64,000 bases of DNA from Elizabethkingia sp. YR214. Its GTDB lineage: Bacteria; Bacteroidota; Bacteroidia; Flavobacteriales; Weeksellaceae. A program made the position numbers and the translations under genes. Location of the stretch: NCBI RefSeq assembly GCF_003058195.1, contig NZ_QBUH01000003.1, positions 186,001 to 250,000 of the forward strand, in the 5' to 3' direction. Positions 18,416 to 25,661 of this stretch are shown here, piece after piece (the first letter of the stretch is position 1; each line of letters begins with the position of its first letter). The notes below the pieces were generated by a model. The model was given only the letters and a program-made list of their open reading frames with translations, was not told the origin of the DNA and did no database searches.

Positions 18416-18441
18416 AGAGTGGTGGTTTCCACCACTCTTTT
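18416..18441 (+). terminator. Terminator-like hairpin inside the gene cluster
   Basis: A 10-bp perfect stem AGAGTGGTGG / CCACCACTCT with a 3-nt loop is followed by TTTT, 24 nt after the beta-helix stop and 15 nt before the next start. It probably reduces rather than abolishes downstream expression. Confidence 0.75.
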
Positions 18442-18455
18442 CTAACATCAATTTT

Positions 18456-19199
18456 ATGAAAACAAAGCAAAATCTATATTCTTTTTTTTATATCCTTTTC
18501 TTTTTTATTGTATTTACTTCCTGTTCAGATGATCAAAGGGAATATTACCAGGATAAAAAAGTAATGAAGGTAAACATCAAAGGATATATTGCAAAAGATT
18601 CGTTACAAATAAAAATGGGGAATACCATTGTTACTACAGACGATGGAAATAAAAAATATTTTAAAAATGCCGTAGATAAAAGTGTTGATGCATTTGCTCC
18701 GTCTGTTTTTAGTCTTATAGATGGAAAAGGAAAGGTACTGGTAACCAAGAATTATGAAGGGAATACCTTTAATAATAATTTCAAGTTTTTTTACGATGGT
18801 ACAACTCTTATAGATAAAATACCTGATGTTCCCAAACCTACCACGGGTAATGTTGGGATCTTACTCGATTTTTCTGAAAGAAAAATAACCAAAACACCAC
18901 TTTCAGAAATTGAAATTTATGTTTTTGCAACCAGGTTGGGGAGGACTACAGATATTACAAGAACAAAATTCAATAATGACGGTCAGGTATATCTGGATTT
19001 AGCTGTACCAACACAAAATACGGCTTTTACAATAGCGCTTGTAAAACCCGGAACAAAAATTTCTTATGTATCTACTATAAACACAAGAATTAATCAGAAT
19101 TCTGTCAGAGATAAAGGTTTAATGATGTTAATTCAGGAAACCGGAGATAGTGAAATAACAGGGATACAAGGTACTGAGCTTACACAATATTTAAATTAA
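18456..19199 (+). CDS. Hypothetical lipoprotein
   Basis: The 247-residue protein has an N-terminal hydrophobic segment ending in a lipobox-like TSC at residues about 22-24, so it is a predicted lipoprotein. The rest is beta-rich and lysine-rich with no motif I recognise. It lies in the receptor / beta-helix / protease cluster, behind a terminator-like hairpin. A role as an accessory surface protein of the same uptake system is possible but is only context inference. Confidence 0.8.
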   Translation: MKTKQNLYSFFYILFFFIVFTSCSDDQREYYQDKKVMKVNIKGYIAKDSLQIKMGNTIVTTDDGNKKYFKNAVDKSVDAFAPSVFSLIDGKGKVLVTKNYEGNTFNNNFKFFYDGTTLIDKIPDVPKPTTGNVGILLDFSERKITKTPLSEIEIYVFATRLGRTTDITRTKFNNDGQVYLDLAVPTQNTAFTIALVKPGTKISYVSTINTRINQNSVRDKGLMMLIQETGDSEITGIQGTELTQYLN

Positions 19200-19283
19200 A
19201 CAGATTTAACACTAAATTAAAATATAGGTAATGCCAACTTTTGATATTTGAAGGATTTTTACTCACAAATTAATAATTAGAAA

Positions 19284-20654
19284 ATGAAAAAGTTAATGCG
19301 ATGGTCTTTGTTGTGTTATACTATTTTATTCACAATATTGTATTCTTGTCGGGCAGATGAGGATATACTTAGTACATATCCGGCAGGAAGCAGCCAGCAG
19401 GTCAATCAGTGGATGTTGAAGACTATGCAGCGCTATTACCTGTGGGCAGATCAAATACCTCCGCAAACAAATATTGATCAGAATCCTAAGGATTACTTCA
19501 AAAGTTTGCTGATAAAAGAGGATCAGTTTTCTGTAGCTATAAAAAAAGATGACCCTGGGACTATTCCGCAATCTGTACGTTCGTTATTTGGTTTTGATTT
19601 TTCTGTAATACAGCAACAGAATCAGCTTACGTTTGCGCTTGTAAAAATGGTATTAGAGGATTCTCCGGCAAAACGTGCAGGCTTACAACGCGGAGATATT
19701 ATTACCGGAATTAATGAGTTTAACGTTAGTCCGGAAAATATTAATAAGATAATGGCAACAGTCTCCGGATTCCGGACTTTATCATTGAAGATAGCTGAGT
19801 TAAAAGGCAACCAGTTGGTCTTTAAGCGTTCGGTAGAAGTTCAGGCGATGTTTAGCTTTAATCAGCCTTTATTATCTAAAATACTAGAGGTAAATAATGA
19901 TAAGGCGGGTTATCTTTATCTTGCCGATTTTCAGGATGGATTAGCAAGCTCATTAGTAAAGCCGTTCCAGGAATTTAAGGGGCAAAATATCCGTCACTTG
20001 ATATTAGATCTTCGCTATAACGGTGGAGGCTCTGTCTCCTCGGCTGCAGCACTTTGCGCGCTTATAACTGATAAGTTAAAATCTGGAACACCTTTTATCG
20101 TTTATAAAGGAAATAAAAACGGCGGAACTGTAAGTCACTCAATTGATCAGGCATTTGCAAACGGTAATCAGAATATAAGCTTTGATGCTCTGAAAGCTTC
20201 TGCATTATCTTTGTCTGAAGTCTATATTATTACCTCTGCTAATACCGCTTCAGCTGCTGAGGTGGTTATTAATAATCTTAAACCCTATATTAAAATTACC
20301 CAAATTGGCGATAAAACGCTGGGTAAGGATATGGCGGCATTTACATTATCTGATACTGAAACACCGGAAAATAATTGGGTCATTTATCCTATGGTGTACA
20401 AAATATTTAATATTCTGGATTCCGGAAATTATACCTCAGGGATCGAACCTGCTCTTATTGCAGACGAATATGCACAACTCCCGTTACAACCATTGGGCAG
20501 TAAAGACGAAACACTACTGGCCTCTGCATTATTAGTGATTACAGGGCGGGCAAGTAGTAACTTAAAAACAAAAAGCCACAACACAAAAAATATGGTTTTC
20601 CGCATTCTGGCGGAAAGTGAAAAACCTGAAAATTTTATAAAAATACCATTATGA
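19284..20654 (+). CDS. S41-family peptidase lipoprotein with PDZ domain
   Basis: S41 (C-terminal processing) proteases cleave proteins with a Ser/Lys dyad. This 456-residue protein has a lipoprotein signal (Cys about residue 22) and an N-terminal helical region. A PDZ domain follows at about 105-185 (VLEDSPAKRAGLQRGDIITG). The catalytic domain shows LRYNGGGSV, the nucleophile in NTASAAE, and the lysine in LGKDMAAF. Both active-site residues are present, so it should be active at the cell envelope. It overlaps the following small gene by an ATGA. Proximity suggests it matures or degrades peptides linked to the neighbouring receptor. Confidence 0.92.
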   Translation: MKKLMRWSLLCYTILFTILYSCRADEDILSTYPAGSSQQVNQWMLKTMQRYYLWADQIPPQTNIDQNPKDYFKSLLIKEDQFSVAIKKDDPGTIPQSVRSLFGFDFSVIQQQNQLTFALVKMVLEDSPAKRAGLQRGDIITGINEFNVSPENINKIMATVSGFRTLSLKIAELKGNQLVFKRSVEVQAMFSFNQPLLSKILEVNNDKAGYLYLADFQDGLASSLVKPFQEFKGQNIRHLILDLRYNGGGSVSSAAALCALITDKLKSGTPFIVYKGNKNGGTVSHSIDQAFANGNQNISFDALKASALSLSEVYIITSANTASAAEVVINNLKPYIKITQIGDKTLGKDMAAFTLSDTETPENNWVIYPMVYKIFNILDSGNYTSGIEPALIADEYAQLPLQPLGSKDETLLASALLVITGRASSNLKTKSHNTKNMVFRILAESEKPENFIKIPL

Positions 20655-20830
20655 AAGGAATAACAGCTTTTGAACATTTTAAGAATATCGAACGTATACG
20701 AAAGTTACAAGACAGTGAAGTAGAAGAGAAGCTGCAGTTTTTGTACATACGCTACGAAAAAGCAATTGCACGCTTAATTAACTCCAATGCATTGTATAAA
20801 GAGTGTATGATGAAATTGTCTGAACGCTAA
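20651..20830 (+). CDS. Small basic helical protein (59 aa), translationally coupled to the S41 protease
   Basis: A start ATG at 20651 overlaps the protease stop (ATGA), and the frame runs to TAA 20828-20830. The 59 residues are mostly charged and helix-forming (EHFKNIERIRKLQ, EEKLQFLYIRYEKAI), with one cysteine and no membrane segment. I do not recognise it. The overlap, the good codon use and the similar small protein next door argue for a real gene. It resembles its 71-aa neighbour in size and character, though not clearly in sequence. Confidence 0.65.
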   Translation: MKGITAFEHFKNIERIRKLQDSEVEEKLQFLYIRYEKAIARLINSNALYKECMMKLSER

Positions 20831-20843
20831 AATAATTATAGTT

Positions 20844-21059
20844 ATGAGACTTATATCCAAAGAAGATCATGCCCGGAATCTCAGAAAACTCCGGAAAAAA
20901 TATGATGAGATTAATCCTGAACTTACTCAGGGGAAAGTGGAGGAACTCAATGCAATATTTTTGGATTACCTGAATACCTGCAGTGAGCTAAAGAATCTTA
21001 TTTTTGCTTATCAGCGGGAGGTAGAAGCAGGTACTACAAAACAAAAGAGTAAGGTATAA
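20844..21059 (+). CDS. Small charged helical protein (71 aa)
   Basis: The 71 residues are highly charged and predicted helical (EDHARNLRKLRKKYDEIN, then ELNAIFLDYLNTC). There is no signal peptide or membrane span, so it is cytoplasmic. It begins 13 nt after the 59-aa gene and ends at a terminator, closing the cluster. Function unknown. Confidence 0.7.
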   Translation: MRLISKEDHARNLRKLRKKYDEINPELTQGKVEELNAIFLDYLNTCSELKNLIFAYQREVEAGTTKQKSKV

Positions 21060-21070
21060 CCTTACTCTTC
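21045..21070 (+). terminator. Terminator closing the receptor/protease cluster
   Basis: The stem GAGTAAGG / CCTTACTC, with flanking A/T pairs and a 5-nt loop, spans the stop codon of the 71-aa gene. The T tract is weak on the plus strand. Confidence 0.6.
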
Positions 21071-21080
21071 ATATTTTGTT

Positions 21081-21524
21081 TTATTTAGCATCATGTATCG
21101 GGACAACCAATACCGGAATGCTGGATTTCTTAGTAATAGACTTCGTTAGGCTACCAATAAATACGTCGTACATACCGCTTCGTCCGTGAGAACCGATTAC
21201 AATGTAGTCGGCATTTTTTTCTTCAGCAAATTCCAGAATAATAGAGGATGCTTCGCCTTGTTTTAGAAGATGATCACAGTCTATATCCTGTGCAATAATT
21301 CTTTGCTCCAGACGGTTTAGCTGTAAGAGCTCTTCTTTTATTTCGGACTTTTCTATCTCGGGAAAATATTGGAACCCCATATCCCCAATAGCAAATCCAA
21401 TATCTAACGGAGCAACATGGATAAGGCTTATTTTAGCATTTACCTCCTTTGCAAATTTTACAGCCTCGTCAATCAGGTATTCAGATCTTTCTGAAAAATC
21501 TATAGGCAGAACAATTGTTTTCAT
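21081..21524 (-). CDS. Universal stress protein (UspA family)
   Basis: The 147-residue protein starts with the UspA strand and Asp (TIVLPIDFSERS). It ends with the ATP-binding signature G-2x-G-9x-G-S (residues about 116-131, GSHGRSGM … GSLTKSI). It is the single-domain ATP-binding type, cytoplasmic, and usually induced in starvation or oxygen stress. It converges on the previous cluster. No operon partner is obvious; the FAH-family gene ends 29 nt upstream of its start. Confidence 0.92.
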   Translation of the reverse strand: MKTIVLPIDFSERSEYLIDEAVKFAKEVNAKISLIHVAPLDIGFAIGDMGFQYFPEIEKSEIKEELLQLNRLEQRIIAQDIDCDHLLKQGEASSIILEFAEEKNADYIVIGSHGRSGMYDVFIGSLTKSITKKSSIPVLVVPIHDAK

Positions 21525-21553
21525 AAGCTTTCTTTCTTACTAAATTAAGAAAA

Positions 21554-22159
21554 TTAATGGACTTTTACACTAAAAAGCTTCTCATTTTCCATATAGGCAT
21601 CTAATATATCATTTTCTTCAACTTTGCCAACGCCCGCAGGTGTACCTGTAAAGATAAGGTCACCAACACGAAGCGTAAAATATTGTGAGATATTGGCTAT
21701 AAGTTTATTGATATTGAAAATCATGTCTTTGGAATTGCCTTCCTGAACGGTCTGATTGTTTTTTTTCAGCTCAAAGTGGATTTCTTCTGTATTGAAATTT
21801 TCAACCGGAAAAAAATCACTTACAACAGCCGAACCATCAAAACCTTTGGCTTTTTCCCACGGTAATCCTTTTTCTTTCAGTTTGCTCTGCAGATCTCTGG
21901 CTGTAAAGTCTATTCCCAGACCAATTTGCTCATAGTGCTTTGCCGCATTTTCTTCCTGAATATATTTTCCTCCTTTGGATATTTTAATTACCAGTTCCAG
22001 TTCATAATGGATATCGTTAGAAAACTCGGGAATATAGAAATCAGAACCTTTTAGAACCGAAGTGTCGGGTTTTATAAATAAAACAGGCTCTGTGGGAATT
22101 TCGTTTTTTAGTTCTTTGGCATGTTCTGTATAATTTCTGCCGACACAAATTATCTTCAT
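21554..22159 (-). CDS. Fumarylacetoacetate hydrolase-family protein
   Basis: The 201-residue protein has the FAH core: GRNYTEHAKEL near the N-terminus, the metal-binding acidic residues in HYELELVIKI (about 71-80) and the D in GLGIDFTARD. The C-terminal GDLIFTGTPAGVG is the most diagnostic stretch. Short FAH proteins of this type act on small oxo-acids such as acylpyruvates or oxaloacetate; the exact substrate is unknown. It lies between the exonuclease gene and uspA on the same strand. Confidence 0.9.
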   Translation of the reverse strand: MKIICVGRNYTEHAKELKNEIPTEPVLFIKPDTSVLKGSDFYIPEFSNDIHYELELVIKISKGGKYIQEENAAKHYEQIGLGIDFTARDLQSKLKEKGLPWEKAKGFDGSAVVSDFFPVENFNTEEIHFELKKNNQTVQEGNSKDMIFNINKLIANISQYFTLRVGDLIFTGTPAGVGKVEENDILDAYMENEKLFSVKVH

Positions 22160-22210
22160 ATTGTTTAAGATTAACTATAGAGGTTATATACTCATTTTAG
22201 CAATTAGTGA

Positions 22211-22975
22211 TTAGAATTTACTTTTCAGTTTTATAGCTGTTAATATCTTTTTGGTGTACAACGGGAAGTCTGCATTTTGTATCCATCCGAAATAGCCAGG
22301 ATCTTTATCAAATACATCCAGTACTTTTTGGCCCTTGTATTTTCCGAAAGAGAACATCTCCTCTTCCTTATCATTGTAGATAATAAAACCTGCTAAATCA
22401 GCACTTCTTTTATGAAAAGAAAATTCGCTTAAAGTATGTGCATCATCTCCTAATTCATCATATTTACCTACCTGTGCATCTAATATTTCAAAAGTCGCCA
22501 GAGTATCCGCTTCTGCAGAATGAGCGTTTTCAAGAGATTTTCCACAATAGAATTGGTATGCAGCAGAAAGATTTCGAGGTTCCATCTTATGAAAAATAGT
22601 CTGTACATCAATTGGTTTATGTTTTGACAGGTCGAAGTCGAAACCAACTCTTAGTAATTCTTCTGCCAATAAAGGAATATCAAATCTGTTAGAATTGAAG
22701 CCTCCTAAATCGGAATCCTTAATCATATCAATGATTTTAGGAGCAATTTCTTTTAATGTAGGTTTGTCTGCTACCATCTCGTCTGTGATTCCGTGAATAT
22801 CACTGGATTCTTTAGGAATAGGCATTTCCGGATTTACCAGCCATGTTTTAGATTCACGTGAAGCATCCGGGAAAACCTTCAGGATACATATTTCAACAAT
22901 ACGGTCTTTAGATATATTAATACCTGTGGTCTCCAGGTCGAAAATACAAAGAGGTTTATGTAATTTTAAATTCAT
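22211..22975 (-). CDS. 3'-5' exonuclease, DEDDh family (DnaQ-like)
   Basis: The protein has the Exo I motif FDLETTG (D13, E15), the GHN-like region with GGFNSNRFDIPLL, and a His-Asp motif near NAHSAEADTLAT. An extra C-terminal domain (about 185-254, FSFGKYKGQKVLDV) resembles the quarter-size domain of flavobacterial DnaQ-like proteins. I choose the start at 22975 (254 residues) because its ATG overlaps the pssA stop (ATGA). The longer frame from 23077 would run deep into pssA and adds 34 residues with no match. It is probably co-transcribed with pssA. Confidence 0.92.
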   Translation of the reverse strand: MNLKLHKPLCIFDLETTGINISKDRIVEICILKVFPDASRESKTWLVNPEMPIPKESSDIHGITDEMVADKPTLKEIAPKIIDMIKDSDLGGFNSNRFDIPLLAEELLRVGFDFDLSKHKPIDVQTIFHKMEPRNLSAAYQFYCGKSLENAHSAEADTLATFEILDAQVGKYDELGDDAHTLSEFSFHKRSADLAGFIIYNDKEEEMFSFGKYKGQKVLDVFDKDPGYFGWIQNADFPLYTKKILTAIKLKSKF

Positions 22976-23691
22976 ATTTGCGTTAAATTTTTTTGAAATA
23001 ATAAAGAAACAGCGATGTAATAGATCATACAAAGCGGAATACCTGTAATTCCGAATATGGAAAGAAGTATAATACATCCTATCAGTAATACTACTTTAGG
23101 GTAGTTGTCTTGCAGTTTCATGGATTTGAATTTCATTGCAATCATTTTTATTGGGCTTACCAGCAACCAGGAACATAGCAGACTTAGTAGTATAAGTAAT
23201 CCTGCATTTTCGAATAAAAATGAGAATGAATATTTTTCTCTGAACGCGTAATACATACCGAACAGCAAAATTGTATTACTAGGAGTATTAAGTCCTTTGA
23301 AGTAATACTTCTGATCTTCATCAAGGTTAAAGATAGCCAGACGCAGACATGAGAAAAGAGTAATCAGAAGTCCAATATATTTAATATCGAAAGGAAGACT
23401 TATTCCAAATGCCTGGTCTCCGAAACCTTCCAGAGCTTTATACATTGTCAATCCTGGCAGAAAACCGAAGCTAACCATATCTGCAAGAGAGTCCAGCTGG
23501 ACACCAAGGTCACTGTTTGCTTTTAGTGCTCTGGCTACAAAGCCATCGAAAAAGTCCAGTACAAGAGAACATATAATACATAAAGCTGTAGTTTTATAAT
23601 CTCCCAGTACAAGTTGGATTGCACCAACACTGCCGAAAAACAGATTTCCAAGGGTCAGAGCATTTGCAAAATTATTCCGGATAAAATTCAT
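22972..23691 (-). CDS. pssA: CDP-diacylglycerol--serine O-phosphatidyltransferase
   Basis: This enzyme makes phosphatidylserine, the precursor of phosphatidylethanolamine, at the inner membrane. The CDP-alcohol phosphotransferase motif is complete: D46, D49, G50, A53, R54, G63, D67, D71. The 239 residues include about seven membrane segments. A -7 box TATTTTTG lies only 4 nt before the ATG, so the mRNA is predicted to be leaderless. Its stop overlaps the exonuclease start. Confidence 0.93.
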   Translation of the reverse strand: MNFIRNNFANALTLGNLFFGSVGAIQLVLGDYKTTALCIICSLVLDFFDGFVARALKANSDLGVQLDSLADMVSFGFLPGLTMYKALEGFGDQAFGISLPFDIKYIGLLITLFSCLRLAIFNLDEDQKYYFKGLNTPSNTILLFGMYYAFREKYSFSFLFENAGLLILLSLLCSWLLVSPIKMIAMKFKSMKLQDNYPKVVLLIGCIILLSIFGITGIPLCMIYYIAVSLLFQKNLTQI

Positions 23692-23695
23692 GCAA

Positions 23696-23703
23696 CAAAA
23701 ATA
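23696..23703 (-). promoter_or_regulatory. -7 box of pssA
   Basis: TATTTTTG on the minus strand ends 4 nt before the pssA ATG. No clear -33 TTG was found. Confidence 0.5.
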
Positions 23704-23925
23704 GGGAGGAATTATGAATTATCGGGTATAAGTTGGGGGTTAAACACTATTCACCCGATGAAACTGCTGTAAAAAAACTATAGCTAAAACTAATAAGAAG
23801 ATGATAAGGAAGAAGTACAGAAATAAATAGCTGTTTAACAATAACTGTATTTACCAGAAACTATGTAAAAAATAACTTTAAAGATTGTTTAATTCAGATA
23901 AATAATTATCTTTAAACAAATTTAT

Positions 23926-24354
23926 ATGAAAATGAAAAAAATAATCTTTAGCCTTGTTGCAGTATTTTTCAGTGTGTTATCTTATGCACAGATTGAAGGA
24001 AAATGGAAGACTATAGACGATGAAACAGGAAAGCCTAAGTCTATCGTCGAGATTTTTAAAAAATCGGATGGTAAATATTATGGTAAAGTAGTCCAGTTAT
24101 TAATAAAACCTGCAGATCCTAACTGCTCTGGCTGTAAGGATGATCGTAAAGATAAACCTATCCTTGGTATGGAGGTAATCAGAGGATTGTCTAAAGACGG
24201 AAGCGAGTTTACAAAAGGAACAATTACTGATCCTAAAAATGGTAAGACTTATAAGTGTACTATCAAAAAAGAAGGTGAAGACAAACTTAATGTGAGAGGT
24301 TATATTGGATTCTCAGCATTAGGAAGATCTCAAACTTGGTATAAAGTAGATTAA
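23926..24354 (+). CDS. DUF2147 family secreted protein
   Basis: The 142-residue protein has a signal peptide (about 1-21, ending SYAQ). Its DUF2147 core has the typical opening IEGKWKTIDDETGKPKS, a CSGCKDD pair of cysteines, and the closing GRSQTWYKV. The family is a periplasmic, calycin-like beta-barrel of unknown function, common in Bacteroidota. It is monocistronic with a downstream terminator. Starting at 23926 or two codons later makes no functional difference. Confidence 0.9.
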   Translation: MKMKKIIFSLVAVFFSVLSYAQIEGKWKTIDDETGKPKSIVEIFKKSDGKYYGKVVQLLIKPADPNCSGCKDDRKDKPILGMEVIRGLSKDGSEFTKGTITDPKNGKTYKCTIKKEGEDKLNVRGYIGFSALGRSQTWYKVD

Positions 24355-24373
24355 TATTTATCAATATATTCAT

Positions 24374-24405
24374 AAAAGCATCAAATTTCTTTGATGCTTT
24401 TTTTA
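24374..24405 (+). terminator. Terminator of the DUF2147 gene
   Basis: A 12-bp stem AAAAGCATCAAA / TTTGATGCTTTT with a 4-nt loop is followed by a T tract. Confidence 0.9.
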
Positions 24406-24524
24406 TTGAAAAAGTCCCAACCATATGTGTTAAATAACGAATTGTAATCCTCCATAAATTGAGGGCTAATTATAAAGAACTGACCAAATTAGAAGAAAGT
24501 AATGCATAATAAAATGAAAATGGT

Positions 24525-24532
24525 TATTTTTG
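24525..24532 (+). promoter_or_regulatory. -7 box of pdhB
   Basis: TATTTTTG, 23 nt upstream of the pdhB ATG, matches the -7 consensus. Confidence 0.55.
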
Positions 24533-24555
24533 TACTTTCAAATTAATTAAAAATT

Positions 24556-25539
24556 ATGGCAGAATATACTTTTCGTGAGGTAATTGCACAGGCAATGAGC
24601 GAGGAAATGCGCAAAGACCAGTCAATATATTTAATGGGTGAGGAGGTTGCAGAATACAACGGTGCTTACAAAGCATCTAAAGGTATGTTAGCAGAATTCG
24701 GACCAGACAGAATTATCGATACACCGATTGCTGAGCTTGGTTTTGCAGGTATCTCTGTAGGTGCAGCAATGAACGGATGCCGTCCGATTGTTGAATTTAT
24801 GACTTTCAATTTCTCTTTAGTAGGTATTGACCAGATCATTAACAACGCAGCAAAAATTTTTCAGATGAGTGGAGGTCAGTGGAACTGTCCAATCGTTTTC
24901 CGTGGGCCTACAGCTTCTGCAGGTCAGCTAGGAGCAACTCACTCTCAGGCATTAGAAAGCTGGTATGCAAACTGTCCGGGACTAAAAGTAGTAGTACCAT
25001 CTAATCCATATGATGCAAAAGGTCTTTTGAAGACAGCTATCCAGGATAACGATCCCGTTATCTTTATGGAATCAGAGCAAATGTATGGTGATAAAATGGA
25101 AGTTCCTGAGGAAGAGTACTATATCCCATTAGGTAAAGCCGATATCAAGAAAGAAGGTTCTGACGTAACTTTAGTTTCTTTCGGTAAAATCATGAAGTTA
25201 GCTATTCAGGCAGCTGAAGATTTAGAAAAAGAAGGAATCTCTGTTGAGGTTATCGATCTTAGAACAGTTCGTCCTTTAGATTACGATACAATCTTAACTT
25301 CCGTAAAGAAAACTAACCGTTTAGTAGTTTTAGAAGAAGCATGGCCATTCGCTTCTGTAGCTTCTGAGATTACCTATATGGTACAACAAAAAGCGTTTGA
25401 TTATTTAGATGCTCCAATCAAGAGAATTACGACTCCGGATGCTCCGGCTCCATATTCTGCAGCATTATTTGCGGAATGGTTCCCGAAACTGGAAAAAGTA
25501 AAAGCTGAGATTAAAAATGCAATGTACGTTAAGCAATAA
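24556..25539 (+). CDS. pdhB: Pyruvate dehydrogenase E1 component, beta subunit
   Basis: The beta subunit of the E1 heterotetramer binds thiamine diphosphate with the alpha subunit and feeds acetyl-CoA synthesis. The 327 residues show the transketolase-type pyrimidine domain (AEYTFREVIAQAMSEEM; VAEYNGAYKASKGM; DTPIAELGFAG). The C-terminal transketolase domain has VIDLRTVRPLD and EEAWPFAS. Sequence features favour the pyruvate over the branched-chain enzyme. The alpha subunit is not adjacent and must be encoded elsewhere, as is common in this group. It has its own promoter box and terminator. Confidence 0.9.
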   Translation: MAEYTFREVIAQAMSEEMRKDQSIYLMGEEVAEYNGAYKASKGMLAEFGPDRIIDTPIAELGFAGISVGAAMNGCRPIVEFMTFNFSLVGIDQIINNAAKIFQMSGGQWNCPIVFRGPTASAGQLGATHSQALESWYANCPGLKVVVPSNPYDAKGLLKTAIQDNDPVIFMESEQMYGDKMEVPEEEYYIPLGKADIKKEGSDVTLVSFGKIMKLAIQAAEDLEKEGISVEVIDLRTVRPLDYDTILTSVKKTNRLVVLEEAWPFASVASEITYMVQQKAFDYLDAPIKRITTPDAPAPYSAALFAEWFPKLEKVKAEIKNAMYVKQ

Positions 25540-25560
25540 TAACGTAGATTAACAGATATT

Positions 25561-25588
25561 AAAACCTTCCTTTTCGGAAGGTTTTTTA
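25561..25588 (+). terminator. Terminator of pdhB
   Basis: A 10-bp stem AAAACCTTCC / GGAAGGTTTT with a 5-nt loop and a following T tract, 21 nt after the stop. Confidence 0.9.
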
Positions 25589-25630
25589 ATTTTGTCAAAT
25601 AAATTTATACAACTTAGGGGTAATTTCTTA

Positions 25631-25638
25631 TACATTTG
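25631..25638 (+). promoter_or_regulatory. -7 box of the kup gene
   Basis: TACATTTG, 23 nt upstream of the ATG, fits the consensus. Confidence 0.5.
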
Positions 25639-25661
25639 CGCTAATTTTTATATTTTAAAAT

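Noticed and set aside
11748-20830. Type IX secretion cargo in the first ECF locus
   Set aside because: The beta-helix and other proteins have lipoprotein signals and no C-terminal T9SS sorting domain.
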